Source: Parabacteroides sp. PH5-46 (GTDB taxonomy: Bacteria; Bacteroidota; Bacteroidia; Bacteroidales; Tannerellaceae). From it: a stretch of 64,000 nucleotides of DNA. Location of the stretch: positions 19,641-83,640 of the forward strand of contig NZ_JARXXA010000020.1 in assembly GCF_029892785.1 (NCBI RefSeq), given 5' to 3'. Positions 28,401-36,451 of this stretch are shown one piece after another (position 1 is the first letter of the stretch; the number at the start of each line of letters is the position of its first letter). A program made the translations under genes and the position numbers. The notes below the pieces were generated by a model that did no database searches, had not been told where the DNA came from, and was given only the letters and a program-made list of their open reading frames with translations.

Positions 28401-31400
28401 AACAGCCAACATAGAATATATCGAGTTCTGGATGATGGATCCGTATATTTACAAACCCAATTCATCGGGAGGCGATTTGTATTTCAATCTGGGCGAAATA
28501 TCAGAAGACATATTAAAAGACGGAAAGAAATTCTTCGAAAACGGATTACCTATAGACGGAGATACATCCAAAGTAGAAACAACCGTCTGGGGAAAAGTGC
28601 CAAAGCAGCAGAGTACCGTTTACGCCTTTGATAATACAGCCGGAGCCCGTAAGCTGCAGGATGTCGGACTAAACGGTCTTTCATCCGACGAGGAAAGGGA
28701 CTTCCCCGCTTACAATGAATTCAGACAAAAACTGGAAGGAAAGCTGTCTAACGAGGCTATGACGAAGATTTACAACGACCCTGCCGGAGATAACTTCCAT
28801 CACTACAGAGGCTCGGACTTTGACGAAGCGGAGACCGGTATCTTAGACCGTTACAAGTATTACAACGGAACGGAAGGCAACTCGCGTTCTTCGGAAGATT
28901 CGGGCGAACGCTATGACACCTCGGCCAAAACGATTCCTGATGTAGAAGATCTCAATCAGGACAATACAATGAACAAAAACGAGAAATATTTCCAGTATAA
29001 AATCTCTTTGCGTCCGGAACACATGGTAGTTGGAAGCAACTACATTGTAGATAAAAGGGTAGCAAATGTAGATCTGGAAAATGGAACGAGCGAAGACGTA
29101 GCCTGGTATCAGTTTAAAATTCCGGTAAAGGAATATAGCGATGTGGTAGGTTCTATCCGCGACTTCAAGACCATCCGTTTCATGCGTATGTATATGACCG
29201 GATTCCAGGACACAACCATCCTTCGCTTTGGCAAGTTTGAGATGGTGCGTGGCGAATGGAGAAGCTACCAACAAGACTTATACAATCCCTCTACTCCGCC
29301 TGCCGAAATAGGTAGCTTGGACGTTGCAGCCGTCAACATAGAAGAAAACGGTAAGAAGGTACCGGTGAATTATGTTCTGCCTCCGGGCGTAACACGTATG
29401 ACAGATCCGGGACAGCCTCAGCTGGTGCAGCTTAATGAACAGGCATTGTCTATGAAGATTACCGGTCTGGCCTCGCAGGATGCCCGGGCGGTATATAAAA
29501 ATACCAGCTTCGACTTACGCCAGTACAAACGCCTACAGCTCTTTACACATGCCGAGGCTTTTGCTACGTCTGCTCCGGGAGCAACGTCGGTATCCGACAA
29601 TGATTTTTCAGTATTCATCCGCTTAGGATCCGACTATAAGAATAATTACTACGAATACGAGGTACCGCTGAAGCTAACACCTCCGGATAATTATCTCAAC
29701 AATAACCCAGCCCACCGGGAAGCGGTTTGGCCGACAAGCAATTTGCTAAACTTTCGTTTTGAAGTATTGACCAATCTGAAGCTCAATAGAAACAAACACA
29801 AACGAGGTGGGATAAACGGCGTGACCTACCAGACGGTTTATTCGGAATATGATCCCGACAACACAAAAAACACCATCAGTGTAATAGGTAACCCCAGCCT
29901 GTCGGAAGTAAAAGTGATTATGATTGGGGTACGAAACAAAACCGGAGTGACCAAAAGTGTGGAAGTTTGGGTTAACGAGTTACGACTAACCGATTTCAAC
30001 GAAGAAGGTGGTTGGGCAGCCAATGCCAACTTAAACGTAGCGCTCTCCGATCTGGGAACCGTTAACCTGGCGGGACGAATCGAAACAGCCGGTTTCGGAG
30101 GCTTGGATCAGTCTGTCAACGAACGCCGCATGGACGATTATAAACAGTACAGCGTAGCGACCGATCTGGAGCTGGGTAAATTCTTCCCTGAAAAGGCAAA
30201 AGTTAGTATCCCCTTGTATTATGCGTATTCAAAAGAGATTATCGATCCAAAGTATAATCCGTTGGATCAAGACATTAAGCTAAAAGAAGCAGTAGATGCC
30301 GTTGAAACAAAGGCCGAGAAAGACTCGATTACCAGCTTTGCCCGCGAACGCTCGATCGTGAAAAGTGTAGCTGTAAATAACGTACGGGTAGATATCAAAA
30401 GTAAAAACCCGATGCCTTACGACCCAGCCAACTTCACTATCGGATATTCTTTCAGCGAAACGCAACGGAATACACCGGATACGGAGTATGAAACAACCAA
30501 AGACTACAGAGCCAATTTTGGTTATAGCTATTCTCCTTACGTAAAGCCCTACCGCCCGTTTGATAAGCTAAAGACCAACAATGGCTATACCCGTTACATA
30601 AAGCAATTATCGCTTAATTATGTACCGGCCAGTATCAACTTCCAGACAGTTATGATGCGTAACTATTACGAAACCCAGCTACGCAACGTAGATAATCCCG
30701 GCGAGAACAATATCCCGGTTTCGTTCAGCTCTGAATTCTACTGGGACCGGGCATTCAGCCTTTCCTGGAATTTCACAAACAGCCTGCGGGCTACCTTCTC
30801 TTCGGGAACGAATGCCCGTATAGAGGAACCGCATGTGCAGGTAAACAAAAAGCTTAATTACGATTCGTACCAGCTCTGGAAAGATTCGGTAAAACAAAGC
30901 ATTACTGATCTGGGGCGCCCCATGAAATATGACCAGTCCTTCAATGTTTCGTATTCGCTTCCGTTCCAGTTTATTCCGGTTCTCGACTGGATAAGCAGTA
31001 CGGTTACTTACAATGCTACTTACAACTGGGAGCGGGGAGCTGAGGTTGACGAAACGACAGAAATAGGAAATACTATCCGTAACCAGCGGCAAATCAACAC
31101 ACAGGGTAGCTTTAACTTCCTGAACCTTTATAATAAGAATAAATTCCTTCGAGGGGTAAATCAGAAATACGGTTCGATCAAAAGCGCACCTACCAATACA
31201 CGGAATAACCGGGATCAGGCTCAGCAGCAGAAGAAAGAACCGAAAAAGAGGGAAATGGAAGTGCAGTTGAGTCCCGACTCTGCCATACTGGTGAATCACG
31301 GTATGCTCACAAAAAGGATGCGCATAACAGCTCGTGGTGAAGACGGCAAGTTATATCGGATCAAGTTCAAAGCCCGTGACTTCAGCAATATCATAATAGA

Positions 31401-32895
31401 AAACAAAGATACGGTTAAACTAAAGCTTACATTAGTGCCCGAACCCCCAAAAACAGAAGGGGTAGCCTATAAAGCTCTTGAATATTCTACGCGTTTTCTT
31501 ATGATGGTAAGGCGTATGAATATACAGTATGGGCTGACGGACGGTATGATGGTTCCCGGTTTCCGTCCGGAAATAGGCGATATATTCGGACAGGGAAGGA
31601 TGAACAGTGCCTTCGCTCCCGGTTTGGGCTTTGCTTTCGGAAGCGTAAGAAGAAGCTACATTGACGAATTGGCAGATAGAGACTGGCTGGTCATGTCGCA
31701 AACCAATGTGAATCCCGCAATCGTAAACAGTTCTAAAAACCTGACTGTAAACATGAACCTGGAGCCTTTGCCCGGTTTGAAAATAGACCTGAACGCGCTT
31801 CGCACTGATACCCGAAATACGGAAATACAGTATATGTACAACGGCGTACCTGAACTGTTTGGCGGTAGCTTCACCATGACAACAGTAGCCATTGGCTCTA
31901 TGTTTGAAGGAATGGGAAGCCTGGAGAACGGTTATGCCTCGAAGACATTTGATAAGTTCCTGAACAACCGCTCGGTTATAGCCAGCCGCCTGGAGAGCCA
32001 ATATGCGCAAACGTCCTACCCCAACGCAGGATTCCTAGAGAATACCTCTTTGGGCGGACAGCCATATGATCCGGAAAACGGAGCGGTAGGCCTCAACTCT
32101 ACGGATGTACTGATCTCTGCTTTCCTGTCGGCTTATACAGGAAAGAATCCTAGCAGTATCGCCATCACAGCCTTCCCTTCTATATGGAGAATGCTTCCCA
32201 ACTGGCGGATCACCTACGAAGGGCTGATACAGATACCTTTGGTACGACGTTACTTCAAATCACTGGTATTAAGCCACCAATACCGGGCTTCATACAGTGT
32301 AGGCTCATTCAGCTCCTTCCTGAGTTGGGTAGACAGCGGTAAAGACGGACTTGGTTACATTCGGGATGCCTTGAACAACCCGACCCCTTCTTCTCCGTAC
32401 GATATATCTGCTGTCAGTATATCAGATGCGTTTAATCCTCTGATTGGAATAGACGGAACATTACTGAACAATGTTACATCCCGCATGGAGTATCGTAAGA
32501 CAAGGAATCTTAACCTGAATATTTCGTCCTATCAGCTGGTAGAAACACACAACAACGAATTCATTATCGGCTTAGGATATAAGCTGACGGAGTTTAATAA
32601 GGTATTAAAACGGAAAGCCTCGCAAGGATTCAGCAATGATCTGACTGTCAATATGGATTTCTCATTTCGGAAGATGCAATCTTTGATCCGCAAAATAGAA
32701 GATGCCAGTGCGCAAGCCACCAGTGGAAACATAGCGAAGACAATTCAGTTCTCGGCAGACTACGGCCTGAGCCGCGCCCTCTCCGTAAAAGCATTCTACG
32801 ATTTGCAAATCAACGAACCCCTGGTGTCCAGCACGTCTTACCCCACATCCAACTCCAGTTATGGCGTAAGCCTTCGCTTCTCCCTCGCCCAGTAA
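25471..32895 (+). CDS. sprA: SprA (Sov), type IX secretion system outer-membrane translocon
   Basis: Giant beta-barrel translocon of the type IX secretion system (SprA in Flavobacterium, Sov in Porphyromonas gingivalis), through which CTD-bearing proteins reach the surface. 2474 residues, as expected. It has an N-terminal signal peptide and SprA family segments such as IFGPGGVRVRTQGSAEVTLG, DFDSQKLKLAYAGDEDEIIK and YLDDFESTQSGFDLL, and many alternating barrel strands toward the C-terminus, ending YGVSLRFSLAQ. Its ATG overlaps the ruvA stop by one base, so translation is coupled. The ruvA-sprA order is known in other Bacteroidetes. It is convergent with the glycosyltransferase gene, 15 bp away. 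Confidence 0.95.
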   Translation: MKRRFTYIAILALVLSGAGLFSLNADYLIYSTALPEIELIQEEDTIPARFPVAKTMPEEYEDLLKNSPADLRDPDNVKTDIEYDIKTGIYIVRTKIGDMEIGTPLSLTPEEYQNYSLQESIRSYFRKKNEEEYLKAADNQFNITDMQFDIGPADRIFGPGGVRVRTQGSAEVTLGLKQNKTDNPSLPERSRKSTYFNFDENVQLNVQATVGTKVNFGMNYNTETTFDFDSQKLKLAYAGDEDEIIKTLEAGNVSMTTNNSLINGGAALFGIKADLQFGKLRVNTIFAQQNSESKTVNSKGGVQTRSYEVAIDKYDENRHFFLGHYFRDNYDYALEKLPYIRSSITINRVEVWITNKQSTYDQARNIVAFTDLGEYNRIGNPSVSPSGSRAIPYNGANTLYSTLQGMEDVRDIGKVTQTLKTFMESGREFEEIESARRLSESEYTVNKQLGYISLKVQLQPDEVLAVAYDYQYNGTAYQVGEFSTDNSTNTSNCLFVKLLKSTSMSPDMMFWDLMMKNVYSLDAYSVEKEKFRLNVMYQSDTTGTYLNYIQEGNIKDTLLLRVMNLDRLDSKNEPYPDGIFDFVEGITVLPDNGRVIFPVVEPFGSHLKAKIGNPAIAEKYVYQELYDSTLTVARQIAEKNKFILRGEYKASSGSEIQLGATNVARGSVRVTAAGAVLTENVDYVVDYTSGTVTILNDNIISSGTDVSVSLENQSTYSMQRKTMMGLDLNYDFSKNFSLGGTIMHLSEMPMTTKTSFGEESVKNTLWGLNTSYRGESQWLTNMLDKLPLLTLTKPSQITFNAEFAHLIAGHYENEHTGGYSYLDDFESTQSGFDLLNPYPWNLASTPYEEGGNAKFPEADYSNDVRYGMNRALFSWYYIDGMFTRPTSSLMPGHIKRNYRDLLSNHYVRAIYVKELFPDKQLSYNEATMIPALNVAYYPNERGPYNLDADGMNPDGTLMNPEKRWGGMMRRIDQSDFETANIEYIEFWMMDPYIYKPNSSGGDLYFNLGEISEDILKDGKKFFENGLPIDGDTSKVETTVWGKVPKQQSTVYAFDNTAGARKLQDVGLNGLSSDEERDFPAYNEFRQKLEGKLSNEAMTKIYNDPAGDNFHHYRGSDFDEAETGILDRYKYYNGTEGNSRSSEDSGERYDTSAKTIPDVEDLNQDNTMNKNEKYFQYKISLRPEHMVVGSNYIVDKRVANVDLENGTSEDVAWYQFKIPVKEYSDVVGSIRDFKTIRFMRMYMTGFQDTTILRFGKFEMVRGEWRSYQQDLYNPSTPPAEIGSLDVAAVNIEENGKKVPVNYVLPPGVTRMTDPGQPQLVQLNEQALSMKITGLASQDARAVYKNTSFDLRQYKRLQLFTHAEAFATSAPGATSVSDNDFSVFIRLGSDYKNNYYEYEVPLKLTPPDNYLNNNPAHREAVWPTSNLLNFRFEVLTNLKLNRNKHKRGGINGVTYQTVYSEYDPDNTKNTISVIGNPSLSEVKVIMIGVRNKTGVTKSVEVWVNELRLTDFNEEGGWAANANLNVALSDLGTVNLAGRIETAGFGGLDQSVNERRMDDYKQYSVATDLELGKFFPEKAKVSIPLYYAYSKEIIDPKYNPLDQDIKLKEAVDAVETKAEKDSITSFARERSIVKSVAVNNVRVDIKSKNPMPYDPANFTIGYSFSETQRNTPDTEYETTKDYRANFGYSYSPYVKPYRPFDKLKTNNGYTRYIKQLSLNYVPASINFQTVMMRNYYETQLRNVDNPGENNIPVSFSSEFYWDRAFSLSWNFTNSLRATFSSGTNARIEEPHVQVNKKLNYDSYQLWKDSVKQSITDLGRPMKYDQSFNVSYSLPFQFIPVLDWISSTVTYNATYNWERGAEVDETTEIGNTIRNQRQINTQGSFNFLNLYNKNKFLRGVNQKYGSIKSAPTNTRNNRDQAQQQKKEPKKREMEVQLSPDSAILVNHGMLTKRMRITARGEDGKLYRIKFKARDFSNIIIENKDTVKLKLTLVPEPPKTEGVAYKALEYSTRFLMMVRRMNIQYGLTDGMMVPGFRPEIGDIFGQGRMNSAFAPGLGFAFGSVRRSYIDELADRDWLVMSQTNVNPAIVNSSKNLTVNMNLEPLPGLKIDLNALRTDTRNTEIQYMYNGVPELFGGSFTMTTVAIGSMFEGMGSLENGYASKTFDKFLNNRSVIASRLESQYAQTSYPNAGFLENTSLGGQPYDPENGAVGLNSTDVLISAFLSAYTGKNPSSIAITAFPSIWRMLPNWRITYEGLIQIPLVRRYFKSLVLSHQYRASYSVGSFSSFLSWVDSGKDGLGYIRDALNNPTPSSPYDISAVSISDAFNPLIGIDGTLLNNVTSRMEYRKTRNLNLNISSYQLVETHNNEFIIGLGYKLTEFNKVLKRKASQGFSNDLTVNMDFSFRKMQSLIRKIEDASAQATSGNIAKTIQFSADYGLSRALSVKAFYDLQINEPLVSSTSYPTSNSSYGVSLRFSLAQ

Positions 32896-32910
32896 GGAAG
32901 GGAGAGGAAG

Positions 32911-33936
32911 CTACTTACCTCTCAATTGTGAGAAGCGTTTCAGGCCTTTCAGATAAAAAGAAAGGATCAAGCTTTGCTGCATAAGCTCCGGAACCGGATT
33001 AATGATTGTGCGTCGAAGATTTTCCTGCCGGACGGGTTTGTAAACAGGTAAAAGACGATAAAACTCTTTCCGTGCTCTATATACGGCTCGGGCATTTCTT
33101 GGATGGCCTGTTAGTAAGAATTTTAATGCTGCAATGTAATCAAGCCAGAAGCGGGCGCGCATAACATGTTTCAAGTCTTTCTCCGGCAGATTCTTGTAAA
33201 CCATCAACAGGCTATTTCGGAAATTCAGAAATGTTTTTCGCGGATTTTCTGTTGTCAAGGTAGCTCCGCCCACATGATAGACTACCGATTGAGGGATACA
33301 CATCAAACGATATCCCCGGCAACGCAGGCGCCAGCACATCTCCACCTCTTCCTGATGCGCAAAAAAGCGGCCATCAAGGCCTCCCTCCGCCTTGAATACG
33401 GCGGTACGGATGAACAAGCAGGCTCCGGTTGCCCAAAGCACGTCTGTCGGCGTATCATACTGTCCTTTATCTTCTTCTACATGGTGCAAGACTCGTCCCC
33501 GACAAAAGGGATAGCCATATCTATCGATATACCCTCCTGCTGCTCCGGCATATTCAAAATAACCCTTATTATGATAGGCTAAGATCTTAGGCTGTACACA
33601 AGCTATTGCAGGATCGGCATCCAGGGCTTTCAGCGGAGCCTCAAGCCAGCCGGGAGTTACTTCCACATCGCTATTCAGCAACACGGTGTATTCGGCATCT
33701 ATCTGCTCTATAGCACGGTTATAGCCTTCAGCAAAGCCATAGTTTTCAGCTAAACGCAAAACGCGTACGCTTGGAAATTTATCTTGAAGCATTTGGATAG
33801 AATCGTCCGTAGAACCATTGTCGGCCACTATAACCTCCGCATATTCCGCAGGAGAATTCGCCACTACAGAAGGTAGAAAACGCTCCATTAACTCCCGTCC
33901 GTTCCAATTTAATATAACAACAGCGACTTTTTTCAT
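32911..33936 (-). CDS. family 2 glycosyltransferase
   Basis: A 341-residue GT-A fold transferase resembling rhamnosyltransferase-like GT2 proteins. KKVAVVILNWNGRELMERFLPS opens the nucleotide-binding fold, and VIVADNGSTDDS (35-46) is the sugar-nucleotide loop. The DxD-like motif is LLNSDVEVTPGWL (about 87-99). ACLFIRTAVFKAEGGLDGRFFAHQEEVEMCWRL is the acceptor and catalytic-base region typical of the family. It is last in the run mtaB, acyltransferase, GT2, overlapping the acyltransferase by 4 bp, which suggests a role in lipid A or other envelope glycolipid. Donor and acceptor are unknown. Confidence 0.88.
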   Translation of the reverse strand: MKKVAVVILNWNGRELMERFLPSVVANSPAEYAEVIVADNGSTDDSIQMLQDKFPSVRVLRLAENYGFAEGYNRAIEQIDAEYTVLLNSDVEVTPGWLEAPLKALDADPAIACVQPKILAYHNKGYFEYAGAAGGYIDRYGYPFCRGRVLHHVEEDKGQYDTPTDVLWATGACLFIRTAVFKAEGGLDGRFFAHQEEVEMCWRLRCRGYRLMCIPQSVVYHVGGATLTTENPRKTFLNFRNSLLMVYKNLPEKDLKHVMRARFWLDYIAALKFLLTGHPRNARAVYRARKEFYRLLPVYKPVRQENLRRTIINPVPELMQQSLILSFYLKGLKRFSQLRGK

Positions 33937-34820
33937 ACCGATTCACGTTTATACTTCCAGCGTTTATGCGTCCATAACCAGTAAGCGGGATTCCGCATAA
34001 TACACTCTTCCATCATTCGGGCATATTGCTCTGTAAGCCAAAACTCGGGTGTATCTTTGGCAGATTCTACCATTGGTATCATTTCCACCTCATAGTATCC
34101 TCGTTTTAGCTTCCGGATATCAACAAAAACAACCGGCAAATCCAATTTCCGGGCAATGCGTTCGGCTCCGGTAAAGAAAGGGGTATCCTGATTAAGGAAT
34201 GAAGTCCAATAATGAATATTCACTTTACTGGGCGTCTGGTCAGACATAAATAGGACAGCTGATTTTTCTTTATTTTTTTCCAAACGCACAATCTCTCTTC
34301 CCGTATTATTCTTTTTAATCCCTCTGGCGCCAAAACGTGTTCGCAGATAGATAAACAAACGATCAAAGGCTTCACTCTTTAACGGGCGATATATTTGATA
34401 TTGCTGGGTATGTTTGAACAATACATTTACTGAAGTGAACCATTCCCAGTTACCATAATGCCCCATATACAGGATAACGCATGAATGCTCTCCTTCCGAC
34501 AGACGATCTATCACTTCCGGATTCTTCAAATGGGCTCGCTTTAATACTTCTTCTTCTGAAATATGCGCCAGCTTGATTGTCTCTACTATGTAATCGCAGA
34601 AATGGTGGTAAAATTCCCGCTCCATCCGGCGTAATTCACTATCCGTTTTCTCGGGAAAAGAGGCTTTCATGCTTCGCCTTACTACCCGTAAACGATAGCC
34701 TACCACCTTATATACCAATATGTATAATACATCGGACAACACATACAGCAAACGCATGGGAAGTATAGCGTGCAACTTTACCCATCCGTACAATAAAGCA
34801 TAAGCAATTTTATTCCACAT
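33933..34820 (-). CDS. LpxL/HtrB-family lipid A acyltransferase
   Basis: A 295-residue membrane-associated acyltransferase of the lysophospholipid/lauroyl transferase family, expected to add secondary acyl chains to lipid A. A hydrophobic N-terminus (LYVLSDVLYILVYKVVGY) anchors it. The catalytic HX4(D/E) motif is His121-YGNW-Glu126, in LYMGHYGNWEW. FMSDQTPSK and PFFTGAERIARKLDLPVVFV are further family blocks. It overlaps mtaB upstream by 11 bp and the glycosyltransferase downstream by 4 bp. Acyl chain specificity cannot be judged. Confidence 0.88.
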   Translation of the reverse strand: MWNKIAYALLYGWVKLHAILPMRLLYVLSDVLYILVYKVVGYRLRVVRRSMKASFPEKTDSELRRMEREFYHHFCDYIVETIKLAHISEEEVLKRAHLKNPEVIDRLSEGEHSCVILYMGHYGNWEWFTSVNVLFKHTQQYQIYRPLKSEAFDRLFIYLRTRFGARGIKKNNTGREIVRLEKNKEKSAVLFMSDQTPSKVNIHYWTSFLNQDTPFFTGAERIARKLDLPVVFVDIRKLKRGYYEVEMIPMVESAKDTPEFWLTEQYARMMEECIMRNPAYWLWTHKRWKYKRESV

Positions 34821-36141
34821 AGTCTATTATTTTACAGGTCAGAGCTGTTTGCTCATCATTCCACCCGGCAAGCAATACTTTTTGAGGTTTGTTTATCAGA
34901 GATGCGTTATACGCAGTCTCAACCTTTACATAATTAGCAGTAAAGCCATGCATCATACCTCCGTGCCTGGTATGTTCAAAAAGTACATCTGCCGACTGAC
35001 CGATAAACGACTCATAAAATGCATGCAACTTTCGATCGGAAATATCCAGCAGTTGTTTGCTACGTGTATGTTTCACCTTAGGATCTACCGAATGAGCGAT
35101 CTTCAGCGCCTGCGTACCCGGACGTTCCGAATAGCTGAATACATGCAACTGCGAAATATCGAGCCCTTCGATAAAAGTCTGCGCTTCTTCAAACAACTCA
35201 TCCGTTTCTCCGCGAGTACCTACTATTACGTCTACTCCAATGAAGGCATGCGGCATAACGCTTTTTATTTTATCTACCTTATAACGGAATAAGGCTGTGT
35301 CATATTTTCGTTTCATCAACTTTAGCACCTCATCGCTCCCACTCTGTAAAGGTATATGAAAATGCGGAGCAAAGCGCTTACTGTTCGCCACAAAATCAAT
35401 AACCTCATCCGTAATCAGATTCGGTTCGATAGAGGAAATGCGGTATCGGACAATACCTTCTACTTCATCCAACGCACGAACCAGATCGACGAAGGTTTCT
35501 CCTGTGCTCTTGCCAAAGTCGCCGATATTTACTCCCGTCAGTACAATCTCTTTGCCACCCTGGGCGGCTACTTCTTTTGCCTGCTCTACCAAGCTGGCAA
35601 TAGTACCATTACGACTCCGCCCCCGGGCAAAAGGTATGGTGCAATAGGTACAGAAATAATCACATCCGTCCTGTACTTTCAGGAAATGTCGCGTCCGGTC
35701 GTCAGACGAGCAAGACGGAGCAAAGGTGCGAATATCTTTCGTAGCCGAAGCAACAATGGCTCCCGCTTCCTGTTTTTTATTCAGATTTTCCAGATAGGAA
35801 AGAATATCCAGTTTTTGTTCGGCACCCAATACCAGATCTACTCCCTCGATGTGGGCAACCTCTTCGGGCTTCAGTTGGGCATAGCAGCCGGTAACTACTA
35901 CGAATGCTCCCGGATGTTGTTTGCTGATCCGGCGAATGGCCTGACGACATTTTTTGTCTGCCAATTCAGTCACCGAACAGGTATTAACTACACAAATATC
36001 AGCTTTTTCTCCAGCTCTTGCTTTACGAACACCCTGCTCGGCAAGGACCTTTCCAATCGTAGAGGTTTCGGCAAAATTCAGCTTACAGCCTAAGGTATAA
36101 TAGGCGGCTGTCTTATTCTCAAAAACGGAATTATCTATCAT
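34810..36141 (-). CDS. mtaB: tRNA t6A37 methylthiotransferase MtaB
   Basis: Radical SAM enzyme that converts t6A37 to ms2t6A37 in tRNAs decoding ANN codons. 443 residues. The UPF0004 domain cysteines are Cys19 (TLGCKLNFAE), the one in VVNTCSVTE and the one in VTGCYAQL. The radical SAM CxxxCxxC is in VQDGCDYFCTYCTIPFARGRSRN (about 150-172). A C-terminal TRAM domain is present. LGCKLNFAE, rather than the YGCQMN motif of the miaB at 47836-49182, separates MtaB from MiaB. It leads the operon with the acyltransferase and GT2. Confidence 0.93.
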   Translation of the reverse strand: MIDNSVFENKTAAYYTLGCKLNFAETSTIGKVLAEQGVRKARAGEKADICVVNTCSVTELADKKCRQAIRRISKQHPGAFVVVTGCYAQLKPEEVAHIEGVDLVLGAEQKLDILSYLENLNKKQEAGAIVASATKDIRTFAPSCSSDDRTRHFLKVQDGCDYFCTYCTIPFARGRSRNGTIASLVEQAKEVAAQGGKEIVLTGVNIGDFGKSTGETFVDLVRALDEVEGIVRYRISSIEPNLITDEVIDFVANSKRFAPHFHIPLQSGSDEVLKLMKRKYDTALFRYKVDKIKSVMPHAFIGVDVIVGTRGETDELFEEAQTFIEGLDISQLHVFSYSERPGTQALKIAHSVDPKVKHTRSKQLLDISDRKLHAFYESFIGQSADVLFEHTRHGGMMHGFTANYVKVETAYNASLINKPQKVLLAGWNDEQTALTCKIIDYVE

Positions 36142-36163
36142 TATACTGCGCTGTTTAAAGATG

Positions 36164-36171
36164 CAAAGGTA
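36164..36171 (-). promoter_or_regulatory. -7 promoter element for mtaB operon
   Basis: Minus-strand TACCTTTG fits TAnnTTTG and lies 22 bp upstream of the mtaB ATG at 36141. No TTG at ideal spacing was seen. Confidence 0.6.
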
Positions 36172-36246
36172 GTGATTTCCATTGCAAAAAGAAAAAGCGT
36201 ATCAATTGCGGATAAACTTCCTTGGAACAGACAGACTTCTGCCGAT

Positions 36247-36346
36247 ATTTTTGTTGGCTGACGGCCGTCGGCCAATTGGTTGATAATTGTCGGCCAGTTG
36301 GCAGACAGCTATCAGTCAACTGGCCGATAGCTATCGGTCAACAATT
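36247..36346. repeat. array of dyads phased at 22 bp in the mtaB/acyl-CoA synthetase gap
   Basis: The divergent gap 36142-36451 is dominated by a repeat of exact 22-bp period. CGGCCAATTGG at 36269 recurs as CGGCCAGTTGG at 36291. AGCTATCAGTCAAC at 36307-36320 recurs as AGCTATCGGTCAAC at 36329-36342. Within it are a near-perfect 22-bp palindrome (36254-36275) and a near-perfect 20-bp palindrome (36321-36340) whose centres are 66 bp (3 x 22) apart. A 10-bp inverted repeat CGGCCAGTTG/CAACTGGCCG (36291-36300, 36317-36326) also lies inside. Outer arms AATTGT (36285-36290) and ACAATT (36341-36346) end in TTTTAT. It lies 51 bp upstream of the -33 box. Confidence 0.75.
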
Positions 36347-36397
36347 TTATATGCTGAAAATGAGCAAAAGTAGAGGAGTAATTTCTTATTTGTACTG

Positions 36398-36428
36398 TTG
36401 GATATCTGCTATATTGTGCTTACTTTTG
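36398..36428 (+). promoter_or_regulatory. -33/-7 promoter for the acyl-CoA synthetase gene
   Basis: TTG at 36398-36400 and TACTTTTG at 36421-36428 with exactly 20 bp between. Transcription should begin near 36435. The longer open frame starts with this very TTG, so the true start must be the ATG at 36452. Confidence 0.75.
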
Positions 36429-36451
36429 CACAGAATTCACATATTTGTGCT

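Noticed and set aside
30679..31299. 206-codon open frame antisense to sprA
   Set aside because: It lies wholly inside sprA on the other strand and has no family motif or promoter; the same applies to 31432-32010.
35356..36093. 245-codon plus-strand frame within mtaB
   Set aside because: Shadow of mtaB, whose radical SAM and TRAM motifs are intact on the minus strand.
36247..36346. CRISPR-like array
   Set aside because: Units are diverged, overlapping palindromes of 22-bp period with no separate unique spacers, and no cas genes are present.
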